Assembly (NCBI GenBank): GCA_964451365.1
Contig: CAYVIB010000015.1
Coordinates: forward strand, 33,744 to 97,743
Length of the DNA: 64,000 nucleotides
Direction: 5' to 3'
DNA from: CAYVIB01 sp964451365
Lineage (GTDB): Bacteria > Pseudomonadota > Gammaproteobacteria > Pseudomonadales > Cellvibrionaceae
Within the stretch, counting starts at the first letter, position 1; every line of letters begins with the position of its first letter. Positions 16,773-25,163 of the stretch are shown one piece after another. Under the pieces are notes generated by a model. That model saw only the letters and a program-made list of their open reading frames with translations, searched no databases and had not been told where the DNA came from. Made by a program: the position numbers and the translations under genes.

Positions 16773-18953
16773 ATGTCGGCTCACGAAATTCCAAACAACG
16801 ATCTTACCGGATCATCCCGCTCCGGCACCCCTGCCATGCTCGATAACCGCGAGCTGCAGGATTTATTGGATGCGATGCGTTCGATCATCCTTTACCTGGA
16901 CCAGTGGGGTATTGTGCAGCACGGCAACCTCGCTGCCAGGCGCTGGAAATCTCTTGAGGAATTGCGCGGCAAGTGCCTGACGGAAATAGAAACCGGTTGG
17001 GATGACCCTTTTGAACGACAACGCGAGGTGATGCAGGTCGTCCGCACCGGCAAAGCGATCTGGGGCTCCCGCGAGCGTATGATTGAGCGCGGGATCGAGC
17101 GCTGGTTCAGTGCGGATAAAATTCCCATCCGCGATGCCGAGGGCGCTGTTACAGGCGTGATACTGGTACTGACCGACATCAGCGACAATGTGGTTCGGGA
17201 GCAGGCTCTGCAGGAAAGCGAGGCGCGTTACCGCGCATTCATTTCCAACAGTGCCGATGCAATATGGCGCTACGACTTATGTCCCCCGGTGGATACCTCG
17301 CTGCCGCTGAACGAGCAGATCGATGCAATTGTCAAACGCGCGATTCTGGTGGAGTGTAACGAGCGGCTGGCAAGGTTGTTCGGCGCAAACCACATCGATG
17401 AGGTAATCGGCCTGCCTATCCACCGCAACGGTTCCCTGTCAAACAAGAAAGACGTGCACGACTTTGTGACCAATGGCTACCGCCTGGAAAATCGGGAGTT
17501 TTCCCGCATCAATCCACGCGGCGAACGGGACTTTGTCCAGATATCCGCCATTGGAATAGTGGAAAACGGTTTTCTGGTTCGGGCTTGGGGTACCAGCCGG
17601 GACATTACCGAACAAAAACGTTACCTGGACAGGATGAAATACCTGGCGAACCACGATTCGCTCACCTCCCTGCCGAACCGCAGCCTGCTTTACAAGCGCA
17701 TTGCCGAATCGCTCAGCAAACGCGACACCCACCAGAAAATGGCGTTGCTGCTGATCGATCTCGATCGATTCAAGGAAATTAACGATACGCTCGGCCATGT
17801 TGCCGGCGACAAGGTGCTAAAACAGCTCGGCCCCCGGCTGGAGGCGGAGCTGGGGGATATTCCCGGCATGGTGGCCCGGTTGGGTGGAGATGAATTTGCG
17901 GTGTTCCTGCCGCATATTCGCAACGCGCAGCACGCCGTGGTTATCGGCCACCGTTTTCTGGACTCCATTTGCCAGGTTTTCGAGCTGGAAGGGTTCAGAA
18001 CCGAAATCAGCGCCAGTATCGGCATTTCCATTTGTCCGGACCAGGCGGTGGATGGCAGCGAATTAATGCGATTTGCCGATGTGGCCATGTACCACGCGAA
18101 AACCAGCCTGAAAGGAGTGGCAATTTACGATTCCGAATACGACCCGCACTCGCCCAAGCGTTTGGAATTGATGGGCGCGCTTGGAACCGCTATTCGGGAA
18201 AACCAGTTGTTGTTGCACTTTCAGCCGAAAATCAATCTCAACACTCACCGGGCATACGGCTTCGAAGCGCTTATCCGCTGGAACCATCCGGAAATCGGTT
18301 TTGTCTCGCCGGCGGACTTTGTACCCATCGCCGAGATGTCAAATATGATCTATCCGCTGACCAACTGGGTGATGGAGCATACCATCAAACAGGGTGCCGA
18401 GTGGCTTGCGAAGGGGTTTGATATCAGCGTGGCGATGAACCTTTCACCGCGTAACCTGATGGACGATCGTATCGTCAACGACCTCACGGAGATGTTGAAA
18501 AGATACGACCTGCCGGGCGAACGGCTGGAAATGGAAATTACCGAAAGCATGATTATGTCGGACCCGGCGCGTGCCAGGCTGGCGTTGGAGCGCATCAATA
18601 AACTGGGAGTGCGGCTGTCGGTGGACGACTTTGGAACCGGCTATTCGTCGCTCGCTTATCTCAAGCGGCTGCCGGTGCAAACCCTGAAAATTGACGGTTC
18701 CTTTATCCAGGGCATGCTGGAGGACGACCAGGATGAAATTATCGTCAACTCGACCATTAATCTTGCCCACAACCTGGGGCTGGAAGTGGTGGCCGAAGGG
18801 GTTGAAACGAAGGATGTCTACAATCGCTTGAAGACCCTGGACTGCGATGGCGCCCAAGGCTACTACATTGCCAGGCCGATGCCGGCGGACAAGGTGGAGG
18901 AGTGGTTGAGCACGTCCAAATGGGCAGGGCTGAAACTGGTGACGTCCCGGTAA
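16773..18953 (+). CDS. PAS-GGDEF-EAL protein (diguanylate cyclase / c-di-GMP phosphodiesterase)
   Basis: 726-residue cytoplasmic c-di-GMP enzyme. Two PAS-like sensor regions (about residues 30-140 and 150-285) precede a GGDEF domain with intact GGDEF at 371-375 and an EAL domain with intact EAL at 498-500 and DDFGTGYSS from 618. Both active sites therefore look competent and the net direction of activity cannot be predicted. No membrane helices are visible. The start is the first ATG after the promoter. It is convergent with bepA, the stops being 10 bases apart. Output proteins may include the PilZ protein at 13082. Confidence 0.93.
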   Translation: MSAHEIPNNDLTGSSRSGTPAMLDNRELQDLLDAMRSIILYLDQWGIVQHGNLAARRWKSLEELRGKCLTEIETGWDDPFERQREVMQVVRTGKAIWGSRERMIERGIERWFSADKIPIRDAEGAVTGVILVLTDISDNVVREQALQESEARYRAFISNSADAIWRYDLCPPVDTSLPLNEQIDAIVKRAILVECNERLARLFGANHIDEVIGLPIHRNGSLSNKKDVHDFVTNGYRLENREFSRINPRGERDFVQISAIGIVENGFLVRAWGTSRDITEQKRYLDRMKYLANHDSLTSLPNRSLLYKRIAESLSKRDTHQKMALLLIDLDRFKEINDTLGHVAGDKVLKQLGPRLEAELGDIPGMVARLGGDEFAVFLPHIRNAQHAVVIGHRFLDSICQVFELEGFRTEISASIGISICPDQAVDGSELMRFADVAMYHAKTSLKGVAIYDSEYDPHSPKRLELMGALGTAIRENQLLLHFQPKINLNTHRAYGFEALIRWNHPEIGFVSPADFVPIAEMSNMIYPLTNWVMEHTIKQGAEWLAKGFDISVAMNLSPRNLMDDRIVNDLTEMLKRYDLPGERLEMEITESMIMSDPARARLALERINKLGVRLSVDDFGTGYSSLAYLKRLPVQTLKIDGSFIQGMLEDDQDEIIVNSTINLAHNLGLEVVAEGVETKDVYNRLKTLDCDGAQGYYIARPMPADKVEEWLSTSKWAGLKLVTSR

Positions 18954-18963
18954 CTTTCTCCGC

Positions 18964-20505
18964 TTACAGCTTCATTTCCCGTTCCAGCTTCCTCACTTCT
19001 TTTAACCGTTGTTCCACCCGGGCCAATTGGAACCGGTCCTCCTGAACCATCTTCAGCGCGTGTGACAACTGGATTTCCGCCTTCTCGAAGATACCGTTGA
19101 GCACAAAATATTCCGCCCGCGCCAGGTGAACATCGAGAATATTCCCCGCCAGTCCGTGCACCTCCGCCAGCAGATACCACACGTAGTCGTCTTTCGGCCT
19201 GCGCTCCACATGGGCTTTCAGCAATTGTTCGCACTGCTGGTACTTGCCCGCTTTCATTAACACTTCCGCCAGGCGGATATTGAGCGGATGATAGCGAGGG
19301 TAGCGTTTTCTTTCGTCCTCCAGAATGGCAATGGCTTCGTCGGTCTGTCCGGCTTCGGAATGGGCTTCCGCCAAGGCGATGATGTAATACAGGTTATTCG
19401 GGTTACGCTCCCGGAGTTCGTGCAGGAGCTCTTTTGCCCGGCCGGTTTTGCCCGCCCGTGTATGCGCCAGCGCTAAACCGTATTTGGCGGCTTCCCCCTG
19501 CAGGGAGCTTGCCTTGGCCCGATTTTCGAACATTTGCAGGGCGTAGATCGGGTCGTTCTGGTGCAGGAGCTCGACACGCACTTTCATCAGCTGATACTCG
19601 AGTTCCAGCGGATCAAGGCGTTTCCTGTACTGCTGGGCCCGCAGCCTGGTGTCGTTGACCCGGGATTCGCTCAACGGGTGGGTAAGCAAAAACTCCGGCG
19701 GACGACGCTGGTAGCGGGTGAGCTTCATCATTTCCTCGAACATTTCGGGCATTGCGTAGGGATTCATGCCCGCCCTTACCAGCGTTTCCATCCCGATCCT
19801 GTCCGCCTCCTGTTCCATGCTGCGACTGAAACGCAGTTGTGCATCTATACTGGCGGCCTGGGTTGCCGCGATCGCCGCCATGCCGCCATCGCCCTGGGTG
19901 GAGGTCGCGATGAGAATGCTGGCCAGCATGGCTGCCATGGTTTTTACTGCATTTTCCTTTTGCTCCTGTACGGTGCGGGCAAAATGGCGCTGGCTAAGGT
20001 GGCCCAATTCGTGTGCGACGACCGAAGCAAGCTGTTCTTCGGTATTCGCGTAGAGGAACAGGCCGGTATGTATGCCAACAACGCCGCCCGGTACGGCAAA
20101 GGCGTTCAGTGTCGGGTTTTCCACGACCAGCACATCCAGGCGCGGATCCTTAAGATCGCTGTAGGTGGAGAGACGGGTAACGAGTTCTTCCAGGTAAGAC
20201 TGGAGAAAAGGGTCGCTCGACGTGGGAACCTGGGCGCGATAGGCTCGCATCCACTTTTGCCCCAACTCGTATTCCTGCGATGGTGTTATGATGCCCGCGC
20301 CGGGGTCACCGAGCTCGGGCAGGTTCAGGTTTGCGCCGAGCGCGGCACCGCTCATCATGAGCCCAAGAAGCCAGGTGGCGGTGACGCGAATTAAAGCGGG
20401 AAAGCGCATGGGCCGGAGCATGAACCGGAGTAAGTGCAGGGACCGAAACGGCTGCTGCATTTGAAGTTCGTGTTTTTCGTTGGAGAGCATACGTATAATG
20501 ACCAT
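18964..20505 (-). CDS. bepA: M48 metalloprotease with TPR repeats, BepA/YfgC type
   Basis: Periplasmic zinc protease and chaperone that helps LptD and BAM quality control in E. coli. The M48 domain carries HELGH (residues 165-169 in this reading) and the third-ligand region EQEADRIGMETL. The C-terminal half has several TPR-like repeats. The signal peptide (ATWLLGLMMSGAALGA) starts well inside the frame, so the true start is probably the ATG at 20421 (485 residues) or 20409. I report the longest frame because no ribosome-binding site settles it. The family is clear; the exact subfamily name is inferred from the M48-TPR layout. Confidence 0.85.
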   Translation of the reverse strand: MVIIRMLSNEKHELQMQQPFRSLHLLRFMLRPMRFPALIRVTATWLLGLMMSGAALGANLNLPELGDPGAGIITPSQEYELGQKWMRAYRAQVPTSSDPFLQSYLEELVTRLSTYSDLKDPRLDVLVVENPTLNAFAVPGGVVGIHTGLFLYANTEEQLASVVAHELGHLSQRHFARTVQEQKENAVKTMAAMLASILIATSTQGDGGMAAIAATQAASIDAQLRFSRSMEQEADRIGMETLVRAGMNPYAMPEMFEEMMKLTRYQRRPPEFLLTHPLSESRVNDTRLRAQQYRKRLDPLELEYQLMKVRVELLHQNDPIYALQMFENRAKASSLQGEAAKYGLALAHTRAGKTGRAKELLHELRERNPNNLYYIIALAEAHSEAGQTDEAIAILEDERKRYPRYHPLNIRLAEVLMKAGKYQQCEQLLKAHVERRPKDDYVWYLLAEVHGLAGNILDVHLARAEYFVLNGIFEKAEIQLSHALKMVQEDRFQLARVEQRLKEVRKLEREMKL

Positions 20506-20647
20506 TCTGCGGTACCCGGGCAGGGGCAGCCCGATCCTGTGTACCTTGACTCGCTTGGACGCATTATCCGCGTTATTGTTCCGATGGACAAATAATCAAT
20601 GATGCATACCTGTCAAATCCACCGTCTACACTATATTTCAGCCGCTT

Positions 20648-20902
20648 ATGAATCCTGATGTTGATAACGCACCGGATCTTGTGATTGATGCCTCCGGCCT
20701 TGCCTGTCCCTTGCCTTTACTGAAAGCAAAGCAGGGATTAAATCAACTGGCGCCGGGCCAGGTACTGGAAGTTCGCGCTACCGATCCCGGCTCCGTAAGG
20801 GATTTCCACAGCTTTTCGGATATGACAGCTCACACCATAATCCGCTTCGACGAAAAAGACGGCGTATATATTTACGTCATTGAAAAAGGGGGCGACTCGT
20901 AA
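20648..20902 (+). CDS. tusA: TusA/SirA-family sulfur carrier protein
   Basis: 84-residue protein of the sulfur-transfer family. It has the core motif DASGLACPLPLLKAK, in which the Cys of CPxP carries the persulfide, then VLEVRATDPGSVRDF. TusA in E. coli relays sulfur to tRNA 2-thiouridine modification; several paralogues in the family have other roles, so the symbol is provisional. It is followed 3 bases later by the PerM-like permease, with which it is probably co-transcribed. Divergent from bepA. Confidence 0.8.
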   Translation: MNPDVDNAPDLVIDASGLACPLPLLKAKQGLNQLAPGQVLEVRATDPGSVRDFHSFSDMTAHTIIRFDEKDGVYIYVIEKGGDS

Positions 20903-20905
20903 CGC

Positions 20906-21997
20906 ATGATTACCGTTTTCCAACGCTGGATAGACCGATACTTTGCCGAAGAAGAGGCGGTGCTTGTTGCCGTGCTGTTTATTTTAGGGGTGGTGGTGGT
21001 GGTGACCATGGGAGTGGTGCTCGCTCCCATGATTGCCGCGGTTATCATTGCCTTCCTGATGCAGGGCATGGTGGTCCGGCTGCGCTCCTGGGGTCTGAGC
21101 CATTTACTGGCGGTGACCATTACGTTTCTGGTGCTGGTCGGCAGTATTGTGCTAAGTCTGGTTTTCATATTGCCGGTGCTGTGGGCACAGGTAGTCAATC
21201 TGTTTGGCGAGGCTCCGCGAATGCTTCGCGAAGGGCAGGACCTTCTACTGCTGTTGCCGCAAAAATATCCCGCGCTGATTACCGAGGATCAGGTGAACGA
21301 GCTGATTGCCGCGGTTCGTTCGGACCTGGCGGAGGCGGGACAAACCATACTTTCCTTTTCCGTGGCGCAACTGCCGGTGCTGATTGCGGCGCTGATTTAT
21401 CTCATCCTGGTGCCGATCCTGGTGTTCTTTTTTCTCAAGGACGGACAAAGCCTGCTGGATTGGTTTGCCAGTATCCTGCCGCGAGAGAGACCGGTGCTGA
21501 AAAAAATCTGGCGGGAGATGAATGAACAGATAGCCAACTATGTGCGCGGAAAGGTTATTGAAATTGTCATTGTTGCCGGCGTTTCTTTCATTACCTTCAG
21601 CATATTGGGGCTGCGTTATGCACTGTTGTTGGGCATTTCGGTCGGGCTATCGGTGCTGGTACCGTATATTGGCGCGGCGGTGGCAACTTTTCCTGTTGCG
21701 CTTATCGCGTTTTTTCAGTGGGGCTGGACCGGCGATTTTTTCTACGTCCTTGCGGCCTATGCTGTTATCCAGGCGCTGGATGGTAATGTGCTGGTACCGC
21801 TACTTTTCTCCGAGGCGGTAAAAATGCATCCGGTGGCGATTATCCTGGCGGTGCTGGTATTTGGTGGCCTTTGGGGTTTTTGGGGCGTATTTTTTGCCAT
21901 TCCGCTGGCAACGCTATGTAAAGCCATAATGAATGCCTGGCCAACCCGCGAGGCAAAGATGGCGGCGGGGCAGGAGGCTCAGCAAATTAATTCGTGA
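20906..21997 (+). CDS. PerM-like membrane protein, AI-2E transporter family
   Basis: 363-residue polytopic inner-membrane protein. It has two N-terminal helices, a soluble segment (about residues 85-145), and a block of about six helices with the family stretch MNEQIANYVRGKVIEI followed by PYIGA and DGNVLVPLLFS. Some family members export autoinducer-2 or act as Na+/H+ antiporters; most are uncharacterised, so no substrate is assigned. Starts 3 bases after tusA. Confidence 0.85.
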   Translation: MITVFQRWIDRYFAEEEAVLVAVLFILGVVVVVTMGVVLAPMIAAVIIAFLMQGMVVRLRSWGLSHLLAVTITFLVLVGSIVLSLVFILPVLWAQVVNLFGEAPRMLREGQDLLLLLPQKYPALITEDQVNELIAAVRSDLAEAGQTILSFSVAQLPVLIAALIYLILVPILVFFFLKDGQSLLDWFASILPRERPVLKKIWREMNEQIANYVRGKVIEIVIVAGVSFITFSILGLRYALLLGISVGLSVLVPYIGAAVATFPVALIAFFQWGWTGDFFYVLAAYAVIQALDGNVLVPLLFSEAVKMHPVAIILAVLVFGGLWGFWGVFFAIPLATLCKAIMNAWPTREAKMAAGQEAQQINS

Positions 21998-22493
21998 AAA
22001 CGTGAGCCTGTTTGTTTAACTTGTGAACAAATGCATCAAATAACCCGGTAGATAAAGATAGATGTGCATCTACAACATTGTTTTAGAGCGGAAGGCATCA
22101 ATATCTTACGGAATGGGCGTGGTTGCTGCAGTGCAGCTAATCTGGTCTCTGGATATGTGTTACTTAAATGTGTAGAATCCCGTCACCCAAAGTAACTGGT
22201 ACTGCACGAAACGGGGTTACGTTTTTACTTTCGGAGTACTGATCATCTTTTGCGATGGTTAAATTTGTTTTTAATTTACTCGCAATTTGGAATCTCTAGG
22301 TACCCAGGTTCCTTAGTCCCATAACTTGCATAACTGATGTAAAAATACGTGCCGACCATTTTTTTAATGGCCGTGACCGGATTTTGGGTTCGCTTTAAAA
22401 AAGCGACGTAAACGATCCACCGGCAAAACGGGTGGATTAGCCGAAAAACTGTTTTATCCGCGTTACCCATCGCGTTTTATTCTGGAGGCGTTA
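21998..22493 (+). other. 496-base leader region of the pyruvate dehydrogenase operon
   Basis: No gene is supported here. Visible structures are an inverted repeat TAGATG-tg-CATCTA (22059-22072), a second one GCTGCA-g-TGCAGC (22125-22137), a weak promoter-like pair TTGCGA/TAATTT (22250-22277, spacer 16), and three hairpins close to the gene (22356-22370, 22391-22405, 22415-22437). The inverted repeats could be operators and the hairpins a structured leader. I do not see the E. coli PdhR site. Confidence 0.4.
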
Positions 22494-25145
22494 ATGCTTG
22501 AGGATACAGATGCTCTTGAGACCCAGGAGTGGGTGGAAGCTTTAGAATCTGTTGTACGTCATGTTGGTGTGGAAAGGGCCTCCTACATAATGGCACAGTT
22601 GGCCGACAAGGCCGCCCGCGTTGGCGTTGATCTGCCATCGGCCATCACCACACCTTATTGCAACACCATTCCCGCCCGCGACGAAAAGAAATTACCCGGT
22701 GATTTGCAGCTGGAACGTAAAATCCGTTCCCTGGTGCGCTGGAATGCGTTGGCCATGGTGATGCGCGCCAACGACAACAATGAAGGCCTCGGTGGCCACA
22801 TCTCATCATTTTCCTCCTCCGCTACACTTTACGAAGTCGGTTTTAATCATTTTTTCCGCGGTGACGACGGTGAGCAGCGTGGTGATCTAATTTATTTCCA
22901 GGGGCACATTTCGCCCGGTATTTACGCGCGTTCCTATGTCGAAGGCCGTTTATCCGAAGAGCAACTGGATAATTTTCGACGTGAGGTGGATGGCAATGGT
23001 TTGTCGTCCTATCCGCACCCGTGGCTGATGCCGGATTACTGGCAATTCCCCACGGTATCCATGGGCCTTGGTCCTATTCAGGCAATTTATCAAGCACACT
23101 TTATGCGCTATATGTCCGCGCGTGGGCTGTGCCCCCGTGGCGACCGCAAAGTCTGGGCTTTTATCGGCGATGGTGAATGCGACGAACCGGAAACGCTCGG
23201 CGCTATTTACCTTGCCGGTCGTGAACAGTTGGAAAACCTGGTTTTTGTGATCAACTGTAACCTACAAAGACTGGATGGCCCGGTTCGCGGCAACGGAAAA
23301 ATAGTCCAGGAACTGGAAGGGGCATTCCGTGGCGCCCACTGGAACGTTATCAAGGTAATGTGGGGAACCGGTTGGGATCGTCTGTTGGAGCGCGACACCA
23401 CGGGGCTGCTGTTAAAACGTATGAACGAGGTTGTCGACGGTGAGCTACAGAACTATAAAGCCAATGGCGGCGCCTATACACGCAAACATTTTTTCGGAAA
23501 ATACCCGGAGCTGTTAAAACTCGTCGAGGACATGAGCGATGAAGAAATCTTTGCGCTGAACCGGGGCGGTCACGACGCACAAAAAGTATATGCTGCTTAT
23601 GCGGAGGCGACAGAACATAAAGGACGTCCAACGGTGATACTTGCACAGACAGTAAAAGGTTATGGTCTGGGCGCCGCGGGTGAATCGGCCAATATCACGC
23701 ACTCGGTTAAAAAGCTTGATATTGAAAGCCTGAAAAAATTCCGTGACCGGTTCGGGATTCCTATTTCCGACGACGACCTGAAGAGCGTGCCATATTATCG
23801 CCCGTCGCCGGACTCCCCCGAAATGAAATATATGCACGAGCGACGCAAAAAACTTAATGGTTATTTGCCCTCGCGCGTGGCGGATTTTGAGCCGCTGAAA
23901 ATACCGGCTCTGGAAACCTTTAAAGGCTTGCTGAAATCCACAGGCGAGCGCGAAATCTCCACGACCATGGCGTTTGTCCGCTTTTTATCGACACTCGTAA
24001 AAGATAAGAATGTGGGCGAGCGCGTTGTGCCGATTGTGCCTGACGAAGCACGCACATTCGGCATGGAAGGCATGTTCCGGCAATTGGGTATTTATTCTTC
24101 CGCGGGGCAGAAATACACGCCGCATGATCACGACCAGATCATGTACTACAAGGAAGATAAAAAAGGCCAGATTATGGAGGAAGGGATTAACGAAGCCGGA
24201 GCCATGTCCGCCTGGATTTCTGCAGCGACTGCCTACAGCACCTATCGCGTGCCGATGGTGCCGTTCTATGTTTACTACTCAATGTTCGGTTTCCAGCGCG
24301 TAGGTGATCTTGCCTGGTTGGCTGGCGATATTCAGGCGCGGGGATTTTTGATCGGCGCCACGTCCGGTCGTACGACGCTTAACGGTGAAGGTTTGCAGCA
24401 CCAGGACGGCCACAGCCATTTAATGGCCAATACCATTCCCAACTGCCGAAGCTATGATCCCACTTATGCCTACGAGCTGGCTGTTATTATTCGCGACGGC
24501 CTGAAGCGGATGTATGAAGACAAGGAAAATTGTTTTTATTACATCACCACGATGAATGAAAACTACCATCATCCCGATATGCCGCTCGACGCCGAAGCGG
24601 GCATTATCAAAGGTATTTATAAACTAAAAGACGGTAAAAAAGGAAAAAATGGTCGCGTCCAGTTGATGGGCGCCGGCACGATATTGCGCGAAGTGGAAGC
24701 CGCCGCTGAGTTGTTGCGGGAAGACTGGGGTGTTGAGTCGGATATCTGGAGCGTAACCAGCGTTAACGAACTGGCTCGGGAAGGACAGAAAGCCGATCGC
24801 TGGAACCGGATGCACCCGGACAAAAAGCCACAAAAGGCGTATCTGACCCAACAGTTGGAGAAAGCAGAGGGGCCGTTTGTTATTTCGACGGATTACATCA
24901 AATCCTATTCCGAACAGTTGCGGTCATATGTTCCCGGCAAATACGTGGTTCTGGGTACCGATGGCTTTGGTCGCAGCGATACCCGCGCAAAACTGCGCGG
25001 CTTTTTTGAGGTGGATCGCTATTACGTCACTGTTGCCGCGCTCAAAGCCTTGGCCGATGATGGCAAGTTTGATGTGAAAAATGTTGTTGCGGCAATGAAA
25101 AAATACGGCATTGATTCAGAAAAGCCGGACCCGATGACCCGCTAG
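22494..25145 (+). CDS. aceE: Pyruvate dehydrogenase E1 component (homodimeric type)
   Basis: Thiamine-diphosphate enzyme that decarboxylates pyruvate and passes the acetyl group to the lipoyl arms of AceF. 883 residues, normal for the homodimeric E1. The ThDP/Mg motif GDGECDEPE starts at residue 225 and ends with NCNLQRLDGPVRGN. The E1 motif GHSHLMANTIPNCRSYDPT and the C-terminal GTDGFGRSDTRAKLR are also clear. A strong GGAGG lies 7 bases ahead of the ATG. aceF follows after 18 bases. No lpd (E3) gene follows in this window, so it must lie elsewhere. Confidence 0.98.
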   Translation: MLEDTDALETQEWVEALESVVRHVGVERASYIMAQLADKAARVGVDLPSAITTPYCNTIPARDEKKLPGDLQLERKIRSLVRWNALAMVMRANDNNEGLGGHISSFSSSATLYEVGFNHFFRGDDGEQRGDLIYFQGHISPGIYARSYVEGRLSEEQLDNFRREVDGNGLSSYPHPWLMPDYWQFPTVSMGLGPIQAIYQAHFMRYMSARGLCPRGDRKVWAFIGDGECDEPETLGAIYLAGREQLENLVFVINCNLQRLDGPVRGNGKIVQELEGAFRGAHWNVIKVMWGTGWDRLLERDTTGLLLKRMNEVVDGELQNYKANGGAYTRKHFFGKYPELLKLVEDMSDEEIFALNRGGHDAQKVYAAYAEATEHKGRPTVILAQTVKGYGLGAAGESANITHSVKKLDIESLKKFRDRFGIPISDDDLKSVPYYRPSPDSPEMKYMHERRKKLNGYLPSRVADFEPLKIPALETFKGLLKSTGEREISTTMAFVRFLSTLVKDKNVGERVVPIVPDEARTFGMEGMFRQLGIYSSAGQKYTPHDHDQIMYYKEDKKGQIMEEGINEAGAMSAWISAATAYSTYRVPMVPFYVYYSMFGFQRVGDLAWLAGDIQARGFLIGATSGRTTLNGEGLQHQDGHSHLMANTIPNCRSYDPTYAYELAVIIRDGLKRMYEDKENCFYYITTMNENYHHPDMPLDAEAGIIKGIYKLKDGKKGKNGRVQLMGAGTILREVEAAAELLREDWGVESDIWSVTSVNELAREGQKADRWNRMHPDKKPQKAYLTQQLEKAEGPFVISTDYIKSYSEQLRSYVPGKYVVLGTDGFGRSDTRAKLRGFFEVDRYYVTVAALKALADDGKFDVKNVVAAMKKYGIDSEKPDPMTR

Positions 25146-25163
25146 ATTTAGGAGAATTCTGCA

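Noticed and set aside
22113..22175. Twenty-codon frame (MGVVAAVQLIWSLDMCYLNV) in the aceE leader
   Set aside because: No proper ribosome-binding site, and the residues do not suggest a leader peptide for pyruvate metabolism.
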